Assembly (NCBI GenBank): GCA_030730585.1
Contig: JANQUV010000005.1
Span: forward strand, 1-50,031
DNA length: 50,031 nucleotides
Direction of reading: 5' to 3'
Source of the DNA: Haliea sp.
GTDB taxonomy: Bacteria > Pseudomonadota > Gammaproteobacteria > Pseudomonadales > Halieaceae
A program made the translations under genes and the position numbers. Below are positions 1 through 7,655 of the stretch, piece by piece; the first letter of the stretch is position 1; the number at the start of each line of letters is the position of its first letter. A model generated the notes under the pieces. It saw nothing but the letters and a program-made list of their open reading frames with translations, was not told where the DNA came from and searched no databases.

Positions 1-60
1 CAGCCGCCGGACGGCAGCGCAAGAAGAAACACGGTTAGCGAGTCGCATGCGCCCGCAGTG

Positions 61-88
61 GAGCAAAAAGAGCCTCCGGGCCCCGGAG
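61..88 (-). terminator. Intrinsic terminator after rsmI
   Basis: On the minus strand a 6-bp GC-rich stem (74-79 pairing with 83-88, three-base loop) is followed within two bases by a run of five T. It lies 25 bases past the rsmI stop codon. Stem and T-run are seen directly, and the role as rsmI terminator is the natural reading. In Pseudomonas the RNase P RNA gene lies beyond rsmI, but nothing in bases 1-60 matches its conserved core, so I do not call it. Confidence 0.75.
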
Positions 89-112
89 CGACGCAGCGGC
101 CCAGCGGGCCGC

Positions 113-943
113 CTACCGCTGCTCCAACAAAAAGTCATACAGCTGCTTCTTCCGCAACCCGGTCAACTCGGCGACCACCGCCGCCGCCCGTTTCGCCGGC
201 AGCTCTTGCGCAAGGCGCTGTAACAGACGTGCAGTATCTGCCGAGAGGGTGTCATCACGCTCACGCTGCCCACTCACCACCAGCACGATCTCGCCCCGCT
301 GCTGGTTACTATCAGCGGCAACGAAACTCGCCAGCTCGCCGAGCGAGGCTCGCTTGAGCGTTTCAAACGTTTTTGTAAGCTCGCGGGCCAACAGGCCCTC
401 ACGCTGTTCACCCAGCGTGGCCACCATGTCATTGAGGGTGTCTGCCACGCGGTGCGGCGCTTCATAAAAAACCAGTGTTGCAGACTCTGAGGCGAGGTCT
501 TGCAAGCGCCGAGTACGCGCACCCGCCTTGGCCGGCAAAAAACCTTCGAATAAAAAGCGGTCGGTGGGCAAACCGGAGGCACTGAGTGCCGCGATGGCCG
601 CGCAGGGGCCGGGCAATGGCACTACACGGTGCCCTGCCTCCTGTACTTCGCGCACCAGCCGATAACCCGGGTCGGAGATCAGCGGGGTACCCGCATCCGA
701 CACCAAAGCCACCACACCACCGCCGGCTATACAGGCCATAATACGCTGTTGCGCGCGGGCATCGCTGTGCTCGTGATAAGCAAACAGGGGCGAGGCAATC
801 GAGAAGTGCTGCAGCAAGCGGGAGGTATGCCGTGTATCCTCAGCCGCAATGAGATCTGCGGCCCTCAGCACTTCCAGCGCACGCGCTGTAATGTCTCCCA
901 AGTTGCCGATTGGCGTGGCAACAACATATAGTCCGGATTCCAC
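113..943 (-). CDS. rsmI: 16S rRNA 2'-O-ribose methyltransferase RsmI (C1402)
   Basis: RsmI uses S-adenosylmethionine to methylate the ribose of C1402 in 16S rRNA, in the decoding centre of the small subunit. The 276-residue protein has the full tetrapyrrole-methylase-like fold signature: YVVATPIGNLGD near residues 6-17, AAEDTRHTSRLL near 33-44, SDAGTPLISDPG near 82-93, PGPCA near 111-115, a YEAPHR motif near 160 and RELTK near 187. Length is normal for the family. The start is GTG at 943 with an AAGG Shine-Dalgarno sequence upstream; the next residues ESGLYVVATPIGN fit the family N-terminus. It is divergent from lpoA, as in Escherichia coli and Pseudomonas, and an intrinsic terminator follows. 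Identity is secure. Confidence 0.96.
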   Translation of the reverse strand: MESGLYVVATPIGNLGDITARALEVLRAADLIAAEDTRHTSRLLQHFSIASPLFAYHEHSDARAQQRIMACIAGGGVVALVSDAGTPLISDPGYRLVREVQEAGHRVVPLPGPCAAIAALSASGLPTDRFLFEGFLPAKAGARTRRLQDLASESATLVFYEAPHRVADTLNDMVATLGEQREGLLARELTKTFETLKRASLGELASFVAADSNQQRGEIVLVVSGQRERDDTLSADTARLLQRLAQELPAKRAAAVVAELTGLRKKQLYDFLLEQR

Positions 944-1027
944 TGGTCACCCTTGGCCTTGTATGATTCACCCAAGCTTGGACGGCGCCGCTACTGGCAA
1001 CCATCCCCTTGCAGCCCGAAGGATACC

Positions 1028-2839
1028 ATGACGAGCACAATCACCTTGCCCTGCGCTTATGCAAAAAGGCTATCGTTAGCGGCACTGGTCGTACTGGCCA
1101 GCGCGTGCACGACGGCACCACCCGAGCCCGCCCCCCCGCTAGCCATGGATACAGTGGCAGAAGCAGCACCAGAGGCCACGCCGGATGTGCCTGCAGTGAT
1201 GCCAGCCAGCCGATGGGACGCCACGTTTACAGAAGCCAGAGCGGCCTTGGACACGTTCGACTGGATGGCAGCAGACCAAGCCCTCTCGCAGCTGCCGCTG
1301 AACCTTGAACCGGCGGACGATGCGCGTAAAACTTTCTTGCTCGCACGTTCCGCATTCCTGCGCGGAGACCTTTCGCAGACGCGCGCGCTGCTTACAGCCT
1401 CTGGGTTGCGGGCGGCGCCCGAGGCGCTGCAAGCTGAACAGATGCGCTTCGCCCTGGAGTTGGCGCAGCTAGGCGGAGAGTGGCTAACCAGCGCCCGCCT
1501 GGGCGCCGATATACTGGCGAATCAGCCACCTGATGCGCAGCTGCGCCGGGACGTGTGGAAAAATCTGAACCGTGCCAGTGAGGCTGAATTGACAGCGGCA
1601 CTGCTGGAGTCCGAGCCAGGTGACTGGCGCGGCTGGCTGGAGCTGACGCTACTGGATCGGGGCGCGCAAAGCGTCGCGGCTTTGCGCGAGGGCCTGTTGC
1701 AATGGCGTGAACAATACCCTGCACACGCAGCTGCCACACCACTTCCCGGGGGATTGGAGTACATCGCGCAATTGGCTCGGGGGCCGAACAAGGTTGCCCT
1801 CCTACTGCCCCTCAGCGGCCGCCTCGCACCGGCAGCACGGGCGGTGCAAGACGGCTACCTGGCGCATTACTTTGCCGCCAACGCTCGGGGTGAGACGGCT
1901 CACGCCATCAGCTTCATTGACACCACAACCTTCGAATCCGCCACCGCTGCCTACGCGCAGGCAGTCGCCGAAGGCGCTGAGATCGTGATAGGACCGCTGA
2001 GCAAGGAGTCGGTCACTGAACTAGGAGCCATGGCACAGCGATCAGTCCCAATATTGGCGCTGAACCGCACGGACAACACAGCGCTCCAAGGCGGGAGCGC
2101 ACTGGTGCAGCTGTCTCTGACCCCGGAGGATGATGCGCAACGTATTGCCGAGCTGGCTTTCGGCCAGGGCGCTCGACAAGCGTTGGTGCTGCGGCCATCG
2201 GGTGAACGCGGCGCTCGGCTGGAGGAGATAGTGCGCGAGCGCTGGGCCGCCTTGGGCGGTAGCGTGGTGAGCACCGCAAGCTATAGCAGCGCCGAGGCGT
2301 ATTCCGACAACATTAAAAACGCCTTAAACCTCAGTGCAAGTGAGCAGCGGGCAGCAAGCATGCGCAGCATGCTGGCAACCAATGTCGAGTTCACCCCGCG
2401 TCGCAGAGAAGATTTTGATGTCGTATTTTTGCTCGCCGACTCCCCCGCCGAGGCACGCTCGCTGAAACCGCTGCTGGCGTTTCACTACGCAGGCAAGGTG
2501 CCCGTGTATGCGACGTCGAGTATCTACAGCGGCGTTCCCGACGCGCGTGACCGGGACCTCAATGGGACCCACTTGGTTGAGCTACCGTGGTTGCTGGGGA
2601 GTAGCCCGGGGCTGCGCGTAGCCATCGCCGCCGGGGACACCGGCAGTGACAATTTATCACGGCTAAATGCACTGGGTGCGGATGCATGGCTGGTGCAGTC
2701 TCGCTTTGCCCAGCTGCAGGCCGGGGCGGACGCACTGCTGCGCGGCGACACAGGGCTACTGCGCCTGGATCCGGGCCTGCGCTTGTTGCGAGAGCCCGCT
2801 TTGGCGGTTTTTGATGGCAGCAATCTGGCACGCCCCTAA
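1028..2839 (+). CDS. lpoA: Outer-membrane lipoprotein LpoA, activator of penicillin-binding protein 1A
   Basis: LpoA is an outer-membrane lipoprotein that reaches through the periplasm to stimulate the peptidoglycan synthase PBP1A. The protein has 603 residues. A lipoprotein signal ends in L-A-S-A-C with the lipidated Cys at about residue 27, then a Pro/Ala-rich linker, a helical TPR-like N-terminal half (about 45-240) and a C-terminal periplasmic-binding-protein fold (about 250-600) opening with VALLLPLSGRLAPAA. The frame is open from 953, but I chose ATG 1028 because GAAGGA lies just upstream and it places the signal peptide at the N-terminus. The minus-3 residue of the lipobox is Ala rather than the usual Leu. 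It leads the lpoA-yraN-diaA-dolP string, the same order as in E. coli and Pseudomonas. Confidence 0.92.
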   Translation: MTSTITLPCAYAKRLSLAALVVLASACTTAPPEPAPPLAMDTVAEAAPEATPDVPAVMPASRWDATFTEARAALDTFDWMAADQALSQLPLNLEPADDARKTFLLARSAFLRGDLSQTRALLTASGLRAAPEALQAEQMRFALELAQLGGEWLTSARLGADILANQPPDAQLRRDVWKNLNRASEAELTAALLESEPGDWRGWLELTLLDRGAQSVAALREGLLQWREQYPAHAAATPLPGGLEYIAQLARGPNKVALLLPLSGRLAPAARAVQDGYLAHYFAANARGETAHAISFIDTTTFESATAAYAQAVAEGAEIVIGPLSKESVTELGAMAQRSVPILALNRTDNTALQGGSALVQLSLTPEDDAQRIAELAFGQGARQALVLRPSGERGARLEEIVRERWAALGGSVVSTASYSSAEAYSDNIKNALNLSASEQRAASMRSMLATNVEFTPRRREDFDVVFLLADSPAEARSLKPLLAFHYAGKVPVYATSSIYSGVPDARDRDLNGTHLVELPWLLGSSPGLRVAIAAGDTGSDNLSRLNALGADAWLVQSRFAQLQAGADALLRGDTGLLRLDPGLRLLREPALAVFDGSNLARP

Positions 2840-2845
2840 CGTACA

Positions 2846-2868
2846 CTGTCTCCGGAACCGGAGGACAG
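2846..2868 (+). promoter_or_regulatory. Hairpin covering the yraN ribosome binding site
   Basis: Bases 2846-2854 can pair with 2859-2868 around a small loop, with one bulged G at 2863. The GGAGG Shine-Dalgarno sequence of yraN (2860-2864) is inside the 3' arm. The hairpin starts seven bases after the lpoA stop codon. The pairing is seen directly; that it limits yraN translation, or makes it depend on ribosomes finishing lpoA, is inference. Confidence 0.5.
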
Positions 2869-2872
2869 CAGC

Positions 2873-3232
2873 ATGCAAACGCAGGGGCGTCACTATGAAG
2901 ACACCGCAGCCCACTGGCTGCAAGCGCGGGGCTGGCGCATACTACAGCGCAATTTTCGCTGCAAAGTGGGCGAAATCGACATCATTGCTCTGGACGGAGT
3001 GCAGCTCGTGTTTGTCGAGGTTCGCTCGCGCAGCAACCCGCGGTTTGCCTCAGCGGCAGCCTCAGTGGACCGCCGCAAACAACAAAAGCTGCTGCGCACT
3101 GCAAACGTGTTCCTGCAACGCAATGCCTGCTGGCAAGGTAACTCCTGCCGATTTGACGTGCTTGGCTTTGACCCGCGACAATCGGCAGCTGATTCAGCGC
3201 CACAGTGGATACGTGCCGCGTTTTGCGCCTGA
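2873..3232 (+). CDS. yraN: UPF0102/YraN family nuclease-fold protein
   Basis: This is a 119-residue member of the UPF0102 (YraN) family. The core reads G-E-I-D-I-I-A near residues 38-44 and V-F-V-E-V-R-S-R near 52-59. Asp, Glu and basic residues spaced this way form the catalytic arrangement of the PD-(D/E)XK nuclease fold, so a nuclease-like or Holliday-junction-resolvase-like role has been proposed for the family. The cellular function remains poorly defined. Its position between lpoA and diaA is conserved in gammaproteobacteria. The ATG has a strong GGAGG Shine-Dalgarno sequence, but this lies in a hairpin described separately. Confidence 0.9.
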   Translation: MQTQGRHYEDTAAHWLQARGWRILQRNFRCKVGEIDIIALDGVQLVFVEVRSRSNPRFASAAASVDRRKQQKLLRTANVFLQRNACWQGNSCRFDVLGFDPRQSAADSAPQWIRAAFCA

Positions 3233-3255
3233 CTTTCACCCCGCGGATATTGCAC

Positions 3256-3858
3256 ATGGATGACAACTACGGGTTTATCGCCGATACCGTTCAAGAAACG
3301 ATCAGCGCCCTTGCGATGGCGATAGACGACTTGGCCGATCCGATACAGCGGGCCGCTGCCAGCTTGGTCGCCACACTGCTGCAGGAAGGGAAAATCATGG
3401 CCTGCGGCAATGGTGTTGATGCCAGCCTGAGCCAACTTTTCTGCACGGCGTTGCTGGCAGGCATTGAGCAAGATCGCCCCGCGCTGCCCGCGCTTGCGCT
3501 GGCAGCAGACAGCGCAAGCCTCACTGGTATCGCCAGTGAACGGGGCATCGACGAACTATGGGCCTGCCAAATACGTGCTTTGGGGCAGCCCGGCGACACA
3601 CTCGTTTGTTTCAGTAGCGCCACTGTGGCTGGCAACCTGCTGCGCGCCGTTGAGGCGGCACAAGAAAGAGACGTCACGGTAGTTGTGTTGTCCAATGCCG
3701 CAGAGACCGCTTTCAACGCGCTGCTCAGGAGTACAGATGTCTCGATTCAATGCCCCGCTGCACGCCGGCCGCGGGTGATAGAATTACACACGGTGGTTAT
3801 TCACTTGCTTTGCGAGCTGATTGACCGCAGCCTGTTCGGTAACTACAACGGAAACTGA
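3256..3858 (+). CDS. diaA: SIS-domain protein, DiaA-type DnaA initiator-associating factor
   Basis: DiaA binds the replication initiator DnaA and promotes timely assembly at oriC; it belongs to the phosphosugar-isomerase (SIS) fold, close to GmhA. The protein has 200 residues and keeps the overall DiaA layout, including I-M-A-C-G-N-G near residue 49, a Q-I-R-A-L-G-Q-P-G-D-T stretch near 107 and an L-C-E-L-I-D-R-S-L-F C-terminus. The two ligand loops have drifted: GNG is followed by VDASLSQLF rather than the usual Ser/Ala/His-containing loop, and the second loop reads FSSATVAGN where relatives read ISTxGNSxx. Binding of a sugar phosphate is therefore doubtful. I chose ATG 3256 over the longer frame from 3205 because homologues begin here; its Shine-Dalgarno sequence is weak. 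Confidence 0.85.
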   Translation: MDDNYGFIADTVQETISALAMAIDDLADPIQRAAASLVATLLQEGKIMACGNGVDASLSQLFCTALLAGIEQDRPALPALALAADSASLTGIASERGIDELWACQIRALGQPGDTLVCFSSATVAGNLLRAVEAAQERDVTVVVLSNAAETAFNALLRSTDVSIQCPAARRPRVIELHTVVIHLLCELIDRSLFGNYNGN

Positions 3859-3860
3859 CC

Positions 3861-4433
3861 ATGAAACAGATTGCACCACTTTTTATCTTCCTCGCCAGCC
3901 TGCTACTCGCCGGTTGTGGCAGTATTCTGGCAACGGTTGAAGCGGATTCGATTGAGGACCAGCCCGATCAACGTACCATGGCACAGCGGCTTGAGGATGA
4001 AAGCATCGAGATAAAGGCCATCGTCAACATCCATGCCGCAAACACGGCGTTTGATGACGCCCATCTGATTGCCGTTAGTTACAACGGTTTTGTGTTGCTC
4101 GCCGGGCAGGTCGGTACACCTGAACTCAAGGCTCAGGCCGCCGAGGAAGTCCGCAAGATACGAGGGGTCAGGCGCATCTATAACGAAATTGACTTAGAGG
4201 CCCCTACCGGGGCCCTTGTTCGCACCAGCGACGCCTGGATTACCACCAAGATCAAGTCATGGCTGCTGGCCAATATGGACACACCCGGGGTTCGCACCAA
4301 GGTGGTGACTGAAAACAGCGTGGTGTACCTGATGGGCTTGGTATCGGAAGAAGAAGCGCTAAGAATAACTGACGTGGCCGCCTCAGTGTCCGGCGTTACC
4401 CGCGTGGTGCAGCTGTTTGAAACTCTGCCCTGA
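3861..4433 (+). CDS. dolP: Dual-BON-domain outer-membrane lipoprotein DolP (YraP)
   Basis: DolP (YraP) is an outer-membrane lipoprotein that helps keep the envelope intact and associates with division sites and the BAM machinery in E. coli. The 190-residue protein starts with a lipoprotein signal ending L-L-A-G-C (Cys19). Two BON domains follow, about 47-114 and 122-190; each carries the usual pattern of an alpha-helical lead-in, a V-x-L-x-G-x-V strand (VLLAGQVG, VYLMGLVS) and a conserved final G-V-x-R-V. It begins two bases after the diaA stop, so the two genes are surely cotranscribed. Downstream it converges on sspB. Confidence 0.92.
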   Translation: MKQIAPLFIFLASLLLAGCGSILATVEADSIEDQPDQRTMAQRLEDESIEIKAIVNIHAANTAFDDAHLIAVSYNGFVLLAGQVGTPELKAQAAEEVRKIRGVRRIYNEIDLEAPTGALVRTSDAWITTKIKSWLLANMDTPGVRTKVVTENSVVYLMGLVSEEEALRITDVAASVSGVTRVVQLFETLP

Positions 4434-4463
4434 ATACAACGCAATACCCCCGGGGGCACGGCG

Positions 4464-4865
4464 CTACTTAACGATTTTTAGCGCCGGGCGCCCCTCCGAC
4501 TTTGAGCCGGCAGAACCACCGCCAGTATCTGGCGGATCGTTGGGAGGCTCCGGGGAGATCTCAGGCTCAAACACCATGCCTTGCCCATTTTCCCGTGCGT
4601 AAATCCCCAACACAGCGCCGACGGGGAGCAGAATATCGGTTGGAGCACCGCCGAAACGGCCATTAAAGCTGATCCACTCATTACCTACCAAGAGCTCTAC
4701 AACGGCGCTCGGGCTGATATTCAACACAATCTGCCCATCCTTCACGTACTGCGTGGGCACCTCGACGCCGGGCCGCTTGGCGTCTACCAGCAAATACGGC
4801 GTGCAGTCGTTATCGACGATCCACTCGTACAGGGCCCGCATGATATACGGGCGGCTCGGGGTCAT
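4464..4865 (-). CDS. sspB: ClpXP specificity-enhancing factor SspB
   Basis: SspB is an adaptor that tethers ssrA-tagged and some other substrates to the ClpXP protease. The protein has 133 residues: a substrate-binding domain (about 1-105, with S-R-P-Y-I-M-R-A-L-Y-E-W-I-V-D-N-D near the start and a W-I-S-F-N-G-R-F-G-G strand-loop), a Pro/Gly/Ser-rich flexible linker, and a short C-terminal tail ending P-A-L-K-I-V-K. That tail is the ClpX-binding peptide of the family. I chose ATG 4865 by comparison with known SspB N-termini. A GTG at 4886 would add seven residues, and neither start has a good Shine-Dalgarno sequence. It follows sspA closely, as in E. coli and Pseudomonas. Confidence 0.93.
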   Translation of the reverse strand: MTPSRPYIMRALYEWIVDNDCTPYLLVDAKRPGVEVPTQYVKDGQIVLNISPSAVVELLVGNEWISFNGRFGGAPTDILLPVGAVLGIYARENGQGMVFEPEISPEPPNDPPDTGGGSAGSKSEGRPALKIVK

Positions 4866-4904
4866 TGTGGGAGTATCATCGCTCACGGCTCAGCTCAGAG
4901 CGCC

Positions 4905-5537
4905 CTAAGGGCGCATCTCGCGCTCCTGCTCGGAGAGGCTTTCCTGGAATGACTCACGGCCAAACAGCGCATCCATATAAGCCAATAGTGGCTTGGTTTG
5001 CTTACCTGGGCGCACATCAATCCCCAGTGAAGGCAGGCGCCACAAAATAGGGGCCAAACAACAATCCACCAGAGTGAACTCCTCACTCATGAAAAACGGT
5101 TTTTCAGCAAAGATGGGTGCAATGCCTACCAGGCCATCGCGGAGCTCTTTAGTCGCTTTGCTCACTACATTGTCGCTGCGCGAATGCTGAATAGAGTCGA
5201 CCAGAGAGCACCAGTCTTTTTCAATCCGGTGAATATACAGGCGGCTTTCAGCACGTGCTACCGGATACACCGGCAACAGCGGGGGGTGCGGAAACCGCTC
5301 GTCCAGATACTCCATCATGACCTTGGATTCATACAGCACAAGGTCGCGGTCAACCAGCGTTGGCAGAGAATTGTAAGGATTCAGATCAGCCAGCTCAGCC
5401 GGCGGATGAGCGCTGTCCGACTCGATCATATCAACAGTGACACCTTTTTCAGCGAGTACGATACGTACCCGGTGGCTATACTGGCTGGTACTGTCGGAAA
5501 AAAAGGTCATGGAAGATCGTTTCGCCACCACACCCAT
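4905..5537 (-). CDS. sspA: Stringent starvation protein A, SspA
   Basis: SspA is a glutathione-S-transferase-fold protein that binds RNA polymerase and alters promoter choice in stationary phase and stress. The 210-residue protein has the N-terminal thioredoxin-like domain (about 10-90, with [14 protein letters not shown] and the S-L-P-T-L-V-D turn) and the all-helical C-terminal domain (about 95-205, with [13 protein letters not shown] near its start). I chose ATG 5537, which gives the family start M-G-V-V-A-K-R-S; longer starts at 5561 (ATG) and 5594 (TTG) add residues without counterparts. It sits downstream of the cytochrome bc1 genes and upstream of sspB, a common gammaproteobacterial order. 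Confidence 0.93.
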   Translation of the reverse strand: MGVVAKRSSMTFFSDSTSQYSHRVRIVLAEKGVTVDMIESDSAHPPAELADLNPYNSLPTLVDRDLVLYESKVMMEYLDERFPHPPLLPVYPVARAESRLYIHRIEKDWCSLVDSIQHSRSDNVVSKATKELRDGLVGIAPIFAEKPFFMSEEFTLVDCCLAPILWRLPSLGIDVRPGKQTKPLLAYMDALFGRESFQESLSEQEREMRP

Positions 5538-5585
5538 TGCGTTGTCATCAGCTCGTTTCATAGTGCAATCCAGAACAGTGAGGGA

Positions 5586-5604
5586 GGCCGGCAAGACGCC
5601 GGCC
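5586..5604 (-). terminator. GC-rich hairpin after the cytochrome b/c1 gene
   Basis: A perfect 7-bp inverted repeat (5586-5592 with 5598-5604, five-base loop) lies eleven bases past the stop codon of the fused cytochrome gene. No T-run follows on the minus strand, so it may be a weak or Rho-assisted terminator, or an mRNA-stabilising 3' end. The repeat is seen and the role is inferred. Confidence 0.4.
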
Positions 5605-5615
5605 CCGGGGGCGTA

Positions 5616-7655
5616 TCAGTGTATGTCTTTCCAATATTCGCGATTCAGCAGCCACGCAAAAATAAAGAACAGCACGATGAACAACAAAACATACACACCG
5701 ATGCGCTGCCGGTCAGCGGCGCTCGGCTCAGCGGTGTAGGCCAGGAAATTCACCAGATCATACATCGCGCCATCAAACTCTTCAGGCGACATCGACCCTT
5801 CCTGCGCCAGATCGAACTGACCGCAGGGCTCTTCCAGCAGCGGCTCGCCCGTCAGAGGATCACGGCGGACCCCCCCATTATGGGCCTTGGAAGGGCCCAT
5901 AGCGCAGGTTTGCAAACCCTGCAGCTCAAGCAGGATGTGCGGCATGCCCACATCCTTGAACACCTTGTTATTCACGCCGTAAGGACGGCTTTCATCCAGG
6001 TAAAACGTGCGCAAATAGGTATACAGCCACTCCGGTTGACGGGCGCGTGAAATCAACGTCAAATCTGGCGGTGCTGCACCAAACCAGACCTTGGCCAAAC
6101 GGTCGTCCATCGCGTTTTCCATCAACGACCCAATGCGCACTGCGGGGTCAAAGATCAGGTTCTCGCTGAACAAATCTTCAGGGATACCCAGATCTGCCGC
6201 CGTACGGTTATAACGTGCGTATTGCAGCGAATGGCAGGCCATACAATAGTTCATAAAAACCTTGGCGCCATTCTGCAGTGATTCCTTGTCATGAGGATTC
6301 ACGCTGATTTCATCGCAAGGAATGGAACCGCAGTTGTACTCACCAGCGGCGCCCACGGCCTTCAGCGGCAAAATAGTCAAGGCGAGAATGATCGCCAAGC
6401 CAGCAATACTGCCCCAGAAGCCAATACCGCCGTCCATGGTCACCCGTTCTGGCACTGGCTTGGTTTTATCCAAGGTGGACCAAATAGGCATCAGCAGGAA
6501 GAAGGCGAAGTAGAACACTGAACAAATCTGCGCCAGCACTGTGCGCTCGGGGGTGGGCGACTTCACACCCAACACACCGAGGATCAGGAAGCAGGCAACG
6601 AACAAGACCAGCATCACCTTGTTCAGGTTACCTCGGTAGCGCCAGGATTTAACCGGGTTGCGATCCAACCAAGGTAGCAGGAACGGAATCGCGACCGAGG
6701 CTGCGAAGGCAATAAAACCCCAGAACTTGTCCGGCACTGCACGCAGCACCGAATAGAAGGGGGTGAAGTACCACACGGGGGCGATATGATTCGGAGTTTT
6801 CAGTGCATCAGCTTGTTCAAAGTTGGCGTATTCCAAAAAGAATCCGCCCATTTCCGGCATGAAGAACATGATGCCACAGAAGATGAACAAGAACACGCCG
6901 ATCGCCTGAAGATCGTGCACCGTGTAGTAAGGGTGGAAGGCTACGCCGTCGAGCGGAATACCATCCGGACCCTTGGTTTTCTTGATATCAACACCGTCAG
7001 GGTTGTTCGAACCCACTTCGTGCAAAGCCAGCAGGTGCAGCACAACCAGGGCGAGCAAAACGATAGGCAGCGCCACGACATGCAGTGCAAAGAATCGATT
7101 CAGCGTGACGCCGGAAATCAGGTAGTCGCCGCGAATCCACGTCACCAGGTCGTCGCCAACGACAGGGATAGCGCCGAACAGTGAGATAATCACCTGCGCA
7201 CCCCAGTAGGACATCTGCCCCCAAGGCAGCACGTAGCCTACGAAGGCTTCGGCCATCAACACGACGAAAATAAGCATACCGAACACCCAGATCAGCTCAC
7301 GCGGCTTCTTGTAAGAACCGTAGATGAGTGCCCGGAACATGTGCAAATACACCACCACAAAGAAAGCAGAGGCGCCGGTGGAATGCATATAACGCAGTAT
7401 CCAACCGTAATCGACATCACGCATGATGTACTCAACGGAGGCGAAAGCTTCCTCCGCGCTGGGCGTGTAGTTCATCGTCAACCAGATGCCGGTAAGCAGC
7501 TGATTCACCAACACCAATAACGAGAGGAAGCCAAAGTAATACCAGAGATTAAAGTTCTTAGGCGCGTAGTATTGGCCCATGTGAGTATTCCACGCGCGCA
7601 TGATCGGCAGGCGTTCATCTACCCAATCGCGCAATCCTACCAACATATTGATCAT
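5616..7655 (-). CDS. fbcH: Fused cytochrome b / cytochrome c1 of the ubiquinol-cytochrome c reductase
   Basis: One 679-residue frame holds both membrane haem subunits of complex III, which oxidises ubiquinol and reduces cytochrome c at the inner membrane. Residues 1-405 are cytochrome b: haem ligands H91, H105, H192 and H207, and the quinol-oxidation motif P-V-W-Y at 293-296 (the beta/gamma-proteobacterial form of PEWY). Residues 409-430 are hydrophobic and end in a V-G-A-A signal-peptidase-like site. Cytochrome c1 follows with C-M-A-C-H at 471-475, a probable axial Met571, and a C-terminal membrane anchor (about 653-670). In Pseudomonas these are two genes. The fused form resembles fbcH of Bradyrhizobium, which is cut by signal peptidase after translation. 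An internal ATG at 6437 could start c1 separately but lacks a clear Shine-Dalgarno sequence. The start overlaps the petA stop. Confidence 0.93.
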   Translation of the reverse strand: MINMLVGLRDWVDERLPIMRAWNTHMGQYYAPKNFNLWYYFGFLSLLVLVNQLLTGIWLTMNYTPSAEEAFASVEYIMRDVDYGWILRYMHSTGASAFFVVVYLHMFRALIYGSYKKPRELIWVFGMLIFVVLMAEAFVGYVLPWGQMSYWGAQVIISLFGAIPVVGDDLVTWIRGDYLISGVTLNRFFALHVVALPIVLLALVVLHLLALHEVGSNNPDGVDIKKTKGPDGIPLDGVAFHPYYTVHDLQAIGVFLFIFCGIMFFMPEMGGFFLEYANFEQADALKTPNHIAPVWYFTPFYSVLRAVPDKFWGFIAFAASVAIPFLLPWLDRNPVKSWRYRGNLNKVMLVLFVACFLILGVLGVKSPTPERTVLAQICSVFYFAFFLLMPIWSTLDKTKPVPERVTMDGGIGFWGSIAGLAIILALTILPLKAVGAAGEYNCGSIPCDEISVNPHDKESLQNGAKVFMNYCMACHSLQYARYNRTAADLGIPEDLFSENLIFDPAVRIGSLMENAMDDRLAKVWFGAAPPDLTLISRARQPEWLYTYLRTFYLDESRPYGVNNKVFKDVGMPHILLELQGLQTCAMGPSKAHNGGVRRDPLTGEPLLEEPCGQFDLAQEGSMSPEEFDGAMYDLVNFLAYTAEPSAADRQRIGVYVLLFIVLFFIFAWLLNREYWKDIH

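Noticed and set aside
1-60. RNase P RNA (rnpB) expected beyond rsmI by comparison with Pseudomonas
   Set aside because: The 60 bases show none of the conserved rnpB core on either strand. The gene, if present, starts outside the window.
4447-4456. CCCCCGGGGG between dolP and sspB as a terminator
   Set aside because: The perfect palindrome has no loop and no T-run, so a stable RNA hairpin is unlikely.
5184-6050. 288-residue plus-strand frame opposite sspA and the cytochrome gene
   Set aside because: It crosses two conserved genes and their spacer on the other strand; no ribosome site or domain.
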